Below, one piece after another: positions 34,915 to 45,732 of a stretch of DNA of 64,000 bases. How positions within the stretch are numbered: the first letter of the stretch is position 1; every line of letters starts with the position of its first letter. The stretch lies in assembly GCA_009801085.1 (NCBI GenBank), contig VNWV01000029.1, forward strand, positions 1 through 64,000, written 5' to 3'. The position numbers and the translations under genes are program-made. Below the pieces are notes generated by a model. It saw only the letters and a list, made by a program, of their open reading frames with translations, searched no databases and was not told where the DNA came from. This stretch comes from Lasiodiplodia sp. COLG20. Lineage: Eukaryota; Ascomycota; Dothideomycetes; Botryosphaeriales; Botryosphaeriaceae.

Positions 34915-36949
34915 CTATCCAAACAGGTACTGGTACGATAGGGAGTTTCCGCCGCTTTTTTCATCAATGACCGAGCCCCACCAAGACGTTGTGGACGTGC
35001 TTGCCCACACCTCGTCGAGTAAGATAGATGTCGTAGTGAACATGTCATACCTCGTCTTCTCACTCCACCACGCGCAATATTCACTAGCCAACGCCCTGAG
35101 AGCCGGATCCTTCGTCTCGCACCCAGCGAGAAACACCGGCAACAACAACTGCTTCTGCACCATCGTCGAACGCCGGCAGCACCACACGTGGTTAAGCGTC
35201 TTCCTAGCGAGGAACGCTCCTCTCGGCGATGGGGGACCCTTCCTGTCCCACCTAAACACCCTCTCGACGTAAAGAAGCAAAGCATACCGCCACGCCTCAG
35301 CACAATGATGCAGGTCCTGCTTCGCATTCACCTTCTCCTCAACCGTCTCTCCGCCGCCGCCGCCGCCATCCTGCGCGACGAGATCATCATCACCACCGCC
35401 CACCTCAACCCCCTGCAACCCAGCCAAGCCGCATATATCACCGTACTCGTCCGCTGCCCACTCCTTGATGCTCTTCTCGACCTCCAGCACAGGGTCGTTC
35501 CGAAACGACACGCACGTCATCGTCGACGCCAGCTCCAGCTCCCGCGCGTACTTGGCCAGGCACACCATGTGCTTGAACAGCTCGCGCGGGCAGCCCGAGA
35601 CGTTGTAGAAGCTGGTTATGTCGTCTGCGTTGTCGCCGAACAGCCGGCAGAAGTACGATTCCGGCATGACGTAGCCTTTGCGGCTCGTCAGCGCGAGCGT
35701 GACGTCCCACCTGGATTGGTCAGTTTAATTGTAGTTATGAACATGTCGGGGCGGCGCCATCTCACCACACCAGCATTTCAATCTGGGCCCGCGCCCTCGG
35801 TACGCGCATCGCGGCCAATCCACCGGCGGACTCGAGGACGCTGTATGCGCGGCTGAGGTGGGAGACCCAAGGACCGTGAGCGGATGTTGCGCACTTGTGG
35901 AATGTTAGCCGTGTTGCAGCGGGACGTGAGGAGATGCTTACGTCTAGCGTGATGAGGATGAGGACTGCATCAAGCAGACTGGCTTTTGTGTTTGATAGGT
36001 GTAGTTCTTGCTCCAGCAGTTTCAACGCTTCGTCTTTATGCCGCCGTGCTTCGGTGGAGCAGTTTCCTGTGACTCGATTGATGTGACGGTACGACAAAGC
36101 GAGGATGGAGTGTATGAGTAGTTGTGATGAGCTGGTCGACAGCTTCTCGTGGCAGCGGAAAGGGTTCGCCTCGAAGTCGGATGTCAGCGGAAGGACGCAG
36201 AATTCATTGTTATCTGGGTTTGAATCAAATCAGCCTTTCCTGTACGGATGATACAGTAAAAGCCTGTTCTTACACTGATTTAGCATGAGCGTGAGGCTGT
36301 CCGGAATGCAACGGTCTCCTAGTAACGAGGAGAGAACATCCGATTCCTCGTTACGACCAGTACTCTCATCTGGGCCCTCAGAGTCTCCTTCCGCCTGATT
36401 CTCACCTCTTCTCTCTCCGTGCTCTGGATCGGCCTGTCCGAGGTCTGACAGCTGGATGCGGTGCTCTGACCATAAAAGGCTTGGTGAATCACTGTCTTGC
36501 GGACGATCTTCGTGCGCTGGATGACTCGAGTTGTTGGGCATATCTCCAGTGCAAAGTGCTGACTCGTCGAACGCGTCTAGTTCAGCCTCGGTAGGCCATG
36601 ATGCTAGCTCGTCCAGTTCCTGTGTTACGGATAGCTGCGGATCAATTAGAGGGCTCTCAGCTGCTGCTGCCATCTGAGCCAGGCTTCCATTGGAACAAGA
36701 AGAGCTTGGAGTTGGAATTGCGCATAGCAGTTCGAACTGCTTTCTGTATTGGTCCTCATCATTGTCTCGTGTAGTATTCGCATTGAAGACGACAGCCTTC
36801 TGACTGACTGGAAGAGCCGAAGCAGTGGGATCACGTCTATTGGATGAGAAGGCAGGAGCTCCGCGAAATTGTTCCGGTGGTGCACGTTTGCGCTTTTTCC
36901 AGGTCCGGCCGTCGACGAACTTGAACTCGCGCGATGTTTTCTGCGACAT
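34915..36949 (-). CDS. Fungal-specific transcription factor domain protein, no zinc cluster
   Basis: Four exons; introns 36214-36273, 35894-35941 and 35711-35765 give 623 aa from ATG 36949 (MSQKTSREFKFVDGR). The C-terminal two-thirds match the fungal-trans-2 type regulatory domain: LLIHSILALSYRHINR, LLDAVLILITLD, SRAYSVLESAGGLAAMR and WWDVTLALTSRKGYVMPESYF. The N-terminus has a basic stretch GRTWKKRKRAPPEQF and a long acidic/Ser-rich linker. The Zn2Cys6 motif expected just before such a linker is not present in the reading frame, nor in any frame for about 300 bp upstream. Either a distant 5' exon was missed or the DNA-binding part has been lost. A Gly/Asp/Glu-rich insertion (near 35340-35400) lies late in the domain. 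Likely nuclear; targets unknown. Confidence 0.75.
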
Positions 36950-37314
36950 GAGCTTGGATTGTATCAGCACAACTCCTCGTGTCAAAGAGTTGGGACATAC
37001 CTACTTAGGCAAGAGGGAGTGAGGCGCCCAGCTCTCTGATAAGTGGTCGACCTTAGATCAAACTTGCGATTTCCACTTGTAGGAAGACACGACGGGAAGA
37101 CGGCGAATTGTGAACAGTGGCTTGTACGTAAACTGTAGAGAGGCTGGAGGGCATCGGAGAAATGCCAAAGATGCCGCCACCCCCATTTCCCCGTTCTGCG
37201 TGCTACGGGGATGTTGCGTATGCTTTCCCCGAGCCGAATTCACCGAGGTCACCCGACCACTCATCAATACACGTTAATCGTATCCAAACCGCAGCTAACT
37301 TTGATGCAATAACC
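36950..37314. other. Intergenic spacer
   Basis: 365 bp: upstream of the fungal-trans factor and downstream of the SDR gene (both minus). It was searched in all frames for a Zn2Cys6 exon; none found. The ORF at 37058-37267 is not recognisable. Confidence 0.4.
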
Positions 37315-38269
37315 TTAGTTATACAGACCACCATTGGCAGACAAGACGGATCCAGTAGTCCACCGCGCGTCATCGGAACAGAGGAAAGCCACCAGAGGTG
37401 CGACGTCATCGACCTCCCCAACCCTTGCAGCAGCCGGGGTGGAGTCGATCAACGGCTGCATGTCCTTCAAGAACTGCTCATCGCTCTGGAACCACTGATC
37501 TTACGACGGGAAAATTAATCAGCAAGCTGGAACCTGGTGAAACGTAACCGGACATACCTGTTGCAACGGGGCCCGGGTTGACGGCGTTGACGGTGATGCC
37601 GTGCGACTGTCCGAGCTCCTTGGCCCACACCCTCACCAGAGCCTCGTTTGCGGCTTTGGTTGCCGCGTACACAGTCTGTCCCGCTACTCCAAGCCGCGCG
37701 CCGGCCGACGAGATGAATACGATGCGCCCGCCCTTGGGCAAGTACGGCTCAACAGCCTTCGTCAGGAAAATTGGGCCTTTGACGTTGGTGTCGAAGTGCC
37801 TATTGTAGAAGTCTTCTGTAGTGTCGACTAGATTTGCTTCGTTTCCCTGGGCCGCACTGCCCGTAATAGTTAGGGCACAGGGCACTCAAAGTCAGTAGTA
37901 TGAACGGTCACCTACTTGTGAATCAGGATTTCAATCTTCCCGGTCTGGCTTATTTCGAGGGCGCTCTCAACCAGCTTCGGGATGTTGGATAGATTGCTGA
38001 CGTCCGCTTGGCACAGAATAGCCTTTGTGCCATTGGCCTTGACCTCTTCTGCCACCTTCTCGGCTCTTTCTCGGCTGGTCGGGGAAATGTAGTTGATGAC
38101 GACGTTTGCACCACGCTTCCCGAGCAGCACGGCGATGCCGGCTCCAATGCCACTGCTACCGGGTCAATGCACCATTAAAGGCATCTGCGTGGAATGCTCG
38201 GACTTACCGTGAGGCGCCGGTGACAATGGCCGTTTTCCCGGAAAGATCAAGCCCCTTGAAGTCCGGCAT
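37315..38269 (-). CDS. Short-chain dehydrogenase/reductase (SDR)
   Basis: Four exons; introns 38153-38207, 37857-37915 and 37500-37557 give 260 aa, typical for classical SDRs. The first splice uses the acceptor GTAGCAG so that the cofactor motif reads TGASRGIG; using the AG three bases earlier would insert a Ser. Further motifs are ILIHNAAQ (NNAG equivalent), FISSAGARLG with the catalytic Ser, and the YxxxK pair in VYAATKAAN. VNPGPVATG follows, and the C-terminus is TTGSVLSANGGLYN. It resembles 3-oxoacyl-ACP or versicolorin-type reductases; the cofactor is probably NADP(H), given the basic residue after the strand (GKRGANVVINY). Substrate unknown. It is divergent from the amine oxidase with 355 bp between starts, which suggests co-regulation. 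Confidence 0.9.
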
Positions 38270-38624
38270 GTTTACGTTGCACACATTTGTTTCCTGGACG
38301 GGAGCTTTTAGTACTCAATGTTGTCTCCGCTGCATGAAAATACGTTGGATACCATGTGGGGCGAGGGCTGGGCGAAGTTCCACACCCTGATTGGGACTGA
38401 TGCCGCAAGGGGATAGGCCGGATTGCCGTTGTTTCCTCTTCGGGTAATCGAACCAGCGCCAAGCGCATTGGCCGCCCCGAACAGTTCAACCCCGCATCGG
38501 CGTCGAACTACCTACAGATTCTGCTCGACTTCCTCACAGCCTCGGACGCCAGTAAGCAGTGTACCCTTGAACCTGCAGGATCGGCGTTCGGCCAAGACAC
38601 TACTGTAACTACACCGTTCGCGGC
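38270..38624. promoter_or_regulatory. Divergent promoter (SDR / amine oxidase)
   Basis: 355 bp between the two start codons. It is GC-balanced and has no clear TATA box. It must drive both genes. Confidence 0.45.
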
Positions 38625-40376
38625 ATGGCACCCAAAACATCGGACGGCTACGTTTGGACAGCCGATGCCGGCCTGTCGAGGGGCGGGTTGGAATGTGTAG
38701 GGGTTATTCAGCCGCCACAATCGCCACAGATCTTGCTATCATCCAAGTATGACGTGATCGTCATCGGCGCAGGATACGCAGGGCTCGTGGCGGCTCGCGA
38801 TCTTACAACGACTGGTTCGCATCTACGCCGATCAAGAAGCACAAAATAAACAAGCGTAGCTAACACATGATTGTCCACAGGACACTCCGTCTTGCTTCTT
38901 GAGGCGAGAGATCGAGTCGGCGGTCGAACGTATACCGTGTCCAAGGATGGTAAGATGCATTTCGACTATCAACATCGAACGTAGCGGACTGATTCAGCAT
39001 AGGTTTCAAGTACGAAATGGGAGGAACCTGGGTAACGCACCACATGCAGTATCTATTCCGGGAGATGACCAGGTACGGCATGGACCGAGATCTGATCCTG
39101 ACCGGCGATCCCGACAAGGCGAAGGGATATTACACGATCAACGTTCCAGGTACGTGGAGATGATCCTACTCTCGATCCCCACGTGAAGCCAACGCTCTGG
39201 GTACAGGCGCTGTCCCGCGAAAGCTTCCACACGACGAGGCTGGGCGCATGACAGCTCGGGCGTGGGACATTTTCGTCAACGTCGATGGCGCACAGTGCCG
39301 GAACGTTTGCCCGCTGCCACATGCCCAGCTGGGCAACGTCGTCGTCGACCGGGCCACGGTTGAGCGGTGGGACCGGCTGTCCTGCCGTGACCGCTTTGAC
39401 CAGATCAGGCATCAGCTTAGCGTCGAGGAAGCCGGTCTCCTCGAGTCTCTCCTCCTGCACATATCTGGTGGCCACATGGAAACTTCTTCCCTGTGGGACA
39501 TGATCCGCTCACATGCTCTTCTGTCATATAGTTCAGACAACTTCAACGACATCTGGCTTCGTTACAAGCTGCGTGAAGGACAGTCTGAATTGGCGAAACG
39601 GATGTACGATGAGGCAGTCGATACAGGCTTACATTATGCCTTTTCTTCCCCTGTCGACGCAGTCGAGGAGTTGCTGGAGAATGGCCCTGAAGGAATTGTG
39701 AGAGTCCGTACCAAGGATGGAACGACTTACAAAGCAGCTCGCGTCATTTGCACTGTGCCTCTCCACGTCCTCGGAGATGTAAAATTCGTCCCCATACTGT
39801 CTGCGAAGCGTAGGGAAGCCATTCAGCTGGGTCACGTCAACCATATGACCAAGATACACGCCGACGTGAGGAACCCAGAGCTGGCGCGCTGGAATGGTAT
39901 GCGCTACCCGAACGCCCTCATGTACGGATACAGCGACGGAAATCTTCCGAACGGCAACGTCCACATCGTAGCTTTCGGCAAGGACGAGAGAGATACCTTT
40001 GTTCCAGAGCGCGACCCTGAGAAGGCCGTGGCCGCTCTGAAGAGGCTTCACGACATGGATGTGGAAAGACTGGTTCGTCTACCCATCTCAGCATGATTTC
40101 ACTGGCGGCAAACTGACGGCACGATAGCTCTTCCACAATTGGAGTACGGATCCGTACTCCAAGGGAGGTCCAGCCTGGTGGCGGCCAGGATACATGACTA
40201 AGTATCAAGAGGAGTTGCAGAGTAGGCACGGAAATGTATTCTTTGCCTCGGCGGACTGGGCCCATGGGTGGCGGGCCGCGATTGACGGTGCACTGGAACA
40301 AGGAACAATTGCTGCCCACCGATGCAACACCGAGCTAAGAAAGCTTCGAAAGCTTTTCTCGACAAGTAAACTCTAG
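38625..40376 (+). CDS. Flavin monoamine oxidase, peroxisomal (MAO-N type)
   Basis: Five exons; introns 38815-38880, 38950-39002, 39150-39206 and 40073-40127 give 506 aa. It oxidatively deaminates amines with FAD, releasing aldehyde, ammonia and H2O2. Seen: the FAD dinucleotide motif DVIVIGAGYAGLVAARDL at ~43-60, VLLLEARDRVGGRTYTV, the substrate-domain segment YEMGGTWVTHH, and the C-terminal FAD-binding part (FFASADWAHGWRAAIDGALEQG). The C-terminus is FSTSKL, a canonical PTS1 peroxisomal signal, matching fungal MAO-N enzymes, which also end in PTS1-like tripeptides. Two introns have GTTCG donors, unusual but phase-consistent. The MAO-N block LFHNWSTDPYSKGGPAWW is restored by the last splice. 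The SDR divergent partner could act on the aldehyde product (inference). Confidence 0.9.
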
Positions 40377-40754
40377 GCAGAGGGAAATTTTTTATACAGC
40401 GAATTCCTTGCTTGAGCAAATTGCTACCAGCGCTTTCAATTTTTTATAGTCATAATTCAAATGGTTTATACCAAATCCAGAGAGGAATTCTATTAAACAC
40501 GCAGTGAATGTTGAGATGGAAGGAGTTCTTCAAAAATTAGGGGAACAATCTCAGCCTTGAGGATGAACCATGCATCAGGTGATGCAGTAGCACGAGCTAA
40601 GCTAGTTGCCCGATGCGGTGGTCCCTGATGACGGGGTTTTGTCCGTGCTGGCTCACCGCCCGGCGGGGCAGCGGGGTACTTATAAATCCTCGCCCCGTTG
40701 AACCCCACGCCTTTCCTTTCCAAATCGAAGGTACACAACCTTCAACTTCACAAC
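40377..40754. other. Intergenic spacer and promoter of first acetyltransferase
   Basis: 378 bp. The left half is AT-rich (3' end of the amine oxidase). The right half is GC-rich and leads into a TATA box at 40681 and a pyrimidine-rich leader before ATG 40755. Confidence 0.45.
40681..40687 (+). promoter_or_regulatory. TATA box, first acetyltransferase gene
   Basis: TATAAAT stands 74 bp before ATG 40755 and is followed by C/T-rich sequence. Position and context fit a core promoter. Confidence 0.6.
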
Positions 40755-41567
40755 ATGGCAAAGACACAGAAAGACAGTGAAATCATCGAGATTGCCCGTG
40801 GCCTCACCGGGACACCATGGTGTGAGGAATATGAGAAGATGATTTCGGGCATGCTGTGAGTTTTAATGCCGCGTTATACGTTCAAAGGGAATTTTCTCAA
40901 TCTCACTGCGCCCTGTAGATACGACCCGCTAAACCAGAAGTTGGGAGAGGGCCGACACAGAGCGCGTTGTCTGGCGTACAAGTACAACAACCTCGACCCC
41001 AACGCAGCACCATACGACAAGCACGGCGAGATACAGCATGCGCTACTCAGCGACATTCTCGGAAAAGTTGGTCCCGGAACATTTATCGAGCCACCATTCA
41101 CCCCAGACTACGGATGCAACGTCAGCATAGGAAAAAACTGCTTCGCAAACTTCGGGTACGCAAACATCTGTGCATGCACATGCGGGCTGCTAACCGTTGG
41201 CCACAGTTTCACCATTCTGGACACCAGTCTTGTCATCATTGGAGACCGAGTCCAATTCGGTCCGAACGTGCACATCTACACGGCCGGACACGAAACCAGC
41301 GCGCTGTCTCGAATCAAGTTCGTCGAGTTTGGACATCCAATCAGAATCGAGGACGACTGTTGGATTGGCGGTCAAGTCATCATTCTGCCTGGCGTCACCA
41401 TTGGGAGGGGCTGCACCATTGGCGCAGGATCTGTCGTGACGAAGGACATTCCTCCTTACTCGGTTGCGATTGGCAGCCCCGCCAAAGTCATCAAGAAGAT
41501 TCAGACAGTGGAGGAAGAACGGGCCGACCCGAATAACCCCTTCAACCAGCTTCCTGATCGCCAGTAG
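40755..41567 (+). CDS. Maltose/galactoside O-acetyltransferase-like protein (copy 1)
   Basis: Three exons; introns 40856-40918 and 41156-41206 give 232 aa from ATG 40755. It transfers acetyl from acetyl-CoA to a sugar hydroxyl; a trimeric left-handed beta-helix enzyme, probably cytosolic. The N-terminal MAC-like domain has PWCEEYEKMISGML and RHRARCLAYKYNN. The hexapeptide-repeat domain follows: FIEPPFTPDYGCNVSIGKN, TILDTSLVIIGDRVQFGPNV, the catalytic His region AGHETS, then DDCWIGGQVIILPGVTIGRG and GAGSVVTKDIPPYSVAIGSPAKV. All usual features are present. The second intron is a multiple of three, so its retention would insert residues without a frameshift. A paralogue lies about 1 kb downstream on the same strand. 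Confidence 0.92.
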
Positions 41568-42598
41568 AGTCGTTTGTGTGGCTGTCAAGACATGATTTCT
41601 CCTGTGCTCCTTAGAATAGAGTAGATATAAACTTGTCTTTTGTTCGGTTCCACTCTTTTCAATTTGTGGTGAATAGATGCTGCCATCTTTTTAACACTTA
41701 TGCGACAAACACGAGCCCTAAACGTTCCATCGCATGGTGTCTAAGATGCTATGTTGAGCGAAGATATCCATTCCAAGACCAATAGAGCGCCATTGAACAG
41801 GCCAGCCACACAGTAATATGGGTTGAAAGTGGTAAACGCACTGGCACATTATCGTATTTTTACGCATCCTACCTCTTCCGGAAGAGGTTCTGTACTCGTA
41901 CGTAATATTTCAGATTTGCACTGTTTCCCAAAGAGGCTGTTCCTTGTTCTGGTAATTGCCCGTAGCGGGCAAGCGCGTACTCTCGCGTGCAATCGCGGAG
42001 AGTTCCGCGCCAATACAAGCGTAAGCTCTGCCGGCGTCCACCACCATGTTGTACCAGAGTGCAATTGGTACTGAAATACGGACTAAACATGCCCTTTGAA
42101 CTACATCGGAATTGCTACGTTGAATTCGGCCGAATGACAATAGCTGATCTAATAGAACAGAATGATGATACGCAAGCGGCCCCTGGAAATTTTCAAAGGT
42201 TGAGATCACTCACTACAAGCGAGAAGACAGAAGACTGCTGGCAGGATGCTTCGAGAAAGGAAAGACAGACAAAGCAAAATTTGTTGTTCCTTCAAAACTT
42301 TCATTCGGTTCGACAGAAAATTATTGGACTTTATTTTTCAAACAAGGCTGGGACCACGTTCAGTGTGGTAGATTCCAGTAATGTTGCAAATTAGGATCCA
42401 TAGTTGATACTCGCCATAAGTCCCTTTCTTTGAGCTGTCTCCACAGTAATACCACAGAGGCACACCATGTGGGTCTTGAGCACACGATAGGGGATACGAT
42501 TCGGATCGCCAGTTCCGTGCAAATTTCAGCCTCAATACATATAGGAATCCCAGGTTGTGTGGCTGGTCTCTCAACAGGAAGCAAGTGAACTATCGCAC
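41568..42598. other. Intergenic region between acetyltransferase paralogues
   Basis: About 1.03 kb. Short ORFs on both strands are not recognisable. There is no visible remnant of a third acetyltransferase copy. It includes the promoter of copy 2. Confidence 0.4.
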
Positions 42599-43398
42599 AT
42601 GGGAAAGATGGCGGCTCCATTGAAGGATCTTGAGCAAGTCAGGAAGGCCTGGAGGCTGGAAAATGTGCCCTGGTGCGAGCAGTATGAGCGGATGATCTCA
42701 GGAATGCTGTAAGCCAGCCCTTCCCGAACACATCCCCTTGGCACGCCAAGTATCCTTGCCTAACTTGCAGCTCACTGTCGCTTCACAGCTACGACGCCTT
42801 CGTTCCCGACTTGGAAAACGCACGCTTCAAAGCCCGCGCCTGGTCCCATCGCTACAACAACTACTTCCCACCGGAAGCCAACGCCAACTTCGAAACGCTA
42901 CAAAAGACGCGCCTGGCCATGCTCCACGAGATAATCGGCCGCCTCGACGACGACGAAACCATCATCGAGCCCCCTTTCCACATCGACTACGGCTGCAACA
43001 TCAGCCTGGGCAAGCGCTTCTACTCCAACTTCAGCCTAACGATTCTGGACTGTGGCCTCGTCACGATTGGGGACAGGGTTATCATCGGACCCAATGTGTC
43101 CATCTTCGCAGCGACGCACGAGACAGAAGTCCAGAGCCGGAGGGACAATGTCGAGTTCGCGAAGCCGGTGACGATTGGCAACGATTGCTGGATTGGCGGG
43201 CACGTGGCGATTCTTCCGGGAGTGACTATCGGCGACGGGTGCACGATCGGAGCTGGCGCGGTGGTGACCCGGGATATCCCGGCTTGGAGCGTTGCCGTCG
43301 GCTGTCCTGCTCGGGTCACGAAAGGGATTGCGAACCTGCCCAAGATCGAGGAGGATCCGGTGCCTTCGACTCCGGTCACGAGAAAAGAGTCAGTTTGA
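42599..43398 (+). CDS. Maltose/galactoside O-acetyltransferase-like protein (copy 2)
   Basis: Two exons, intron 42709-42788, 239 aa from ATG 42599 (a second ATG at 42608 would give 236 aa). Same architecture as the upstream copy: PWCEQYERMISGML, RFKARAWSHRYNNYF, IIEPPFHIDYGCNISLGK, TILDCGLVTIGDRVIIGPNV, catalytic His in ATHETE, NDCWIGGHVAILPGVTIGDG and AVVTRDIPAWSVAVGCPARV. The first intron sits at the identical codon and phase (MISGML then Tyr), showing common descent. The second intron of copy 1 is absent here. Divergence by eye is considerable, so the duplication is not recent and the acceptor sugars may differ. Confidence 0.92.
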
Positions 43399-43549
43399 AA
43401 CTAGTGTGGTGAGGGTTTGTGGGAGCTAGAGAAGGAGCGGCGGCTTTGCCTTAATTGTTAACTACCAAAAGAGGCTTCTTGCGAAGCCGGAGGGAGTAGG
43501 TCAGGTATCATTTACGTAATGCATCTCGGGTTCACAACAAGCGCAAACG

Positions 43550-43767
43550 GCTTACCAAGCAATCGAGCAAGCGGTCTGCAAGCGACCTCAGAGAGCCCTT
43601 GACCGAGCTAAGGTCCGGAGAAAACCCCTTCGAGTAAACGCTAAACCTAGCAAGGCTGGAGTATGACGTGTTTATACTTGACGGCCGCTCGGTAAGCAGT
43701 CAAGCAAGCGAATCGCAAACAGACCAGCTTGTTTAATTGCTCAGGACCCCGCTTGCGCTTGGTAAGC
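43550..43767. repeat. Possible MITE-like element with short inverted ends
   Basis: An 11-bp perfect inverted repeat (GCTTACCAAGC at 43550-43560, GCTTGGTAAGC at 43757-43767) bounds 218 bp. The homology extends loosely inward (GCAAGCGG on both ends after a small gap). Internal imperfect copies of AAGCAnTCnAGCAAGCG occur near 43557 and 43697. No coding sequence and no obvious target-site duplication. It could be a small non-autonomous element or chance. Confidence 0.3.
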
Positions 43768-43930
43768 AGATTAACCGTCAACCCTGAATGAATCCTTTCG
43801 AACGAAACACATGCAACTCAAAGTTCCGCAGTGATTCAACAGTATCACATCAATTATACCGCATTTTGGACCTAGATCACTTTCTTCGTGCCTGCGACAA
43901 CGAATCGACATCTCGACAACGAAGAAAACA

Positions 43931-45321
43931 ATGCTGCCAATCGATTCTGGGAAAAGTTTGAGGATACAGTACGCAGTACAACGCCGGACTTTCTCCAAAG
44001 CACTGCTGATGCGGCTATTTCTCTCTTGTAGTCTTGATAGCAAGGACATTGTCTTTCGTCAAGAGCACAGAGACGGTCAGAAAAAGACGATCGAAGGCAC
44101 CGTAACCTTCTACACGCAAACGCCGACAACCATTAGGTCCGTTGAGGTACGGCTGTGCGGCGTTCGGAAAGTAAGGTCAGCGCCCATCGGTTTCCCAAAC
44201 ATTTCGAACGCCTTCTGACCGAGGGCGACATTCAGCTGGGTGACGGACACGCTGCACCCGCAAACGGTGCAACAAAAGGAGACGGTTCACCTGCAAAGCC
44301 AACGGCTCCACCTGATGGTGAAGAACGCGGCGCAGGCCAGCAAGGCTGGTCCCGGTCTTTACAGTTGGCCGTTTTCCTTCCAGCTGGACCCGAACATTCC
44401 CGAGACAGTGCCGCGCTTGCTTGACGAAGCCTACATCCGCTACTCCCTGGCGGCAGAGGTATCCACCGGCCTTTTGACGAAATCGCTGAGCACATGCGAA
44501 CGTATACGAATCATCAAATCCCCATCCTTCTGGGCTGATCAATTATTCATTGCTCCAGAGGTTAGTGGCCGACTTAGCCGTCAGTCGAAATTCAAGCGTC
44601 CTAATGCATCGTACCTTGCAGACCCGCCGCATCACGATTCCTTCTACGCTGACCTGTCACATATCTCTTCCACAACCTTACCAGCCTGTGGATGGGGAAT
44701 TAGATCTCGATTTCGCATTGACAGCGTGTTCCAGCGCCCCCCTCAAGCTGCATCCCATCAGAGTCGAGCTGTTCCAGACGATACAACTCATTGTTTTTAA
44801 GGACGGCACACCGTTCCGCACGACCAAAAAGACGACCGTCATCACGTCTACGACGATGCGACCGGAGGACATAATCTCTACGAGTACGAAGATTGGAATA
44901 CAAGATGAAGGTGTGGGTGAAAGCGATCGGAGAATCTGCTTTTCCGTACCACTGCCGTTACCGTTGCCACCGTATGCATGCGCGCAGAGCATCGACGAAG
45001 AAGGCATAAAGGTGCGATACAAACTGCGGGTGACGCTAGGCGTGGATAATGAGCATGGCGAAACATGTGAGGTAGGAGCTTTAGAAACATCTCACTGGGG
45101 AGTCGCAGCTAACATACCGGGTTCAGGAACAGGTCTACTTCTCTCCGAGATTGTTTGTGCCAGTGAGGGGGCCGGCTCCCCACTCGTTGCTCCAGCCAGT
45201 TACAAATATCAATGCAGAACAGCACATCTTGAGCGAACCCGACACGTCGGCACCACCTGGCTACGGTGAACATCTACTTGATAGCATCATTCCCGGAGAG
45301 CCAATCATGTACCCCGGATGA
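43931..45321 (+). CDS. Arrestin-like protein
   Basis: Five exons; introns 43969-44031, 44176-44235, 44561-44621 and 45072-45126 give 383 aa from ATG 43931. The first splice produces LRIHLDSKDIVFR, the usual first strand of fungal arrestin N domains. Then come IEGTVTFYTQTPTTIRSVEVRL and a C domain with IPSTLTCHISLPQPYQPVDG, FALTACSSAPLKLHPI and KVRYKLRVTLGVDN. The C-terminal tail is Pro-rich with APPGYGEHLLDS, a PPxY-like motif (PPGY) of the sort that recruits HECT ubiquitin ligases in alpha-arrestins. The predicted role is as an adaptor for ubiquitination or trafficking of membrane proteins; no experimental partner can be inferred. The ORF reads through intron 1 because it is 63 nt, so intron retention would not break the frame. 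Confidence 0.8.
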
Positions 45322-45732
45322 GATGATTGGTTAGATAGTCTGGCGTTCTGGGGAAAAGGTTATGAAGAGGGTGGAGGCGCTCAATACTTTCCTGGGCATC
45401 CTGAAATGTGGCCTTGAAATCTATTTTATTACTTCAAAATACCACTACTTTGCTGTCGGATACTCGCGGTCACGGAGGATTGAAACCACATGGCTAGGCG
45501 GAGCTTAACCAACCGTAGCACTGTAGACAAAAGCGAACAGGCTCCGCGCTCTTTGTGGAACCGACATAGAGATCTGAGCCTTTTAAGCAGAGAGCATGGT
45601 CTGACATTTGCGCATTCCATCTCCTGGCTGCCATGGGGCTGGGCCGCCGTTCGAGTATGAATCCATGTTTATTCCGTTAAGTTAGAGCTTATCGACCATC
45701 ACTGACACAGTCCTTCGACCACACACCAGCGT
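45322..45732. other. Convergent 3' intergenic spacer
   Basis: 411 bp between convergent genes (arrestin on plus, FAD oxidase on minus). It holds 3' flanks only; the ORF at 45429-45620 is not recognisable. Confidence 0.4.

Noticed and set aside
37300..43400. Secondary-metabolite cluster from SDR, amine oxidase, acetyltransferases and nearby regulator
   Set aside because: No PKS, NRPS, terpene cyclase or RiPP precursor visible; enzymes fit ordinary catabolism and modification.
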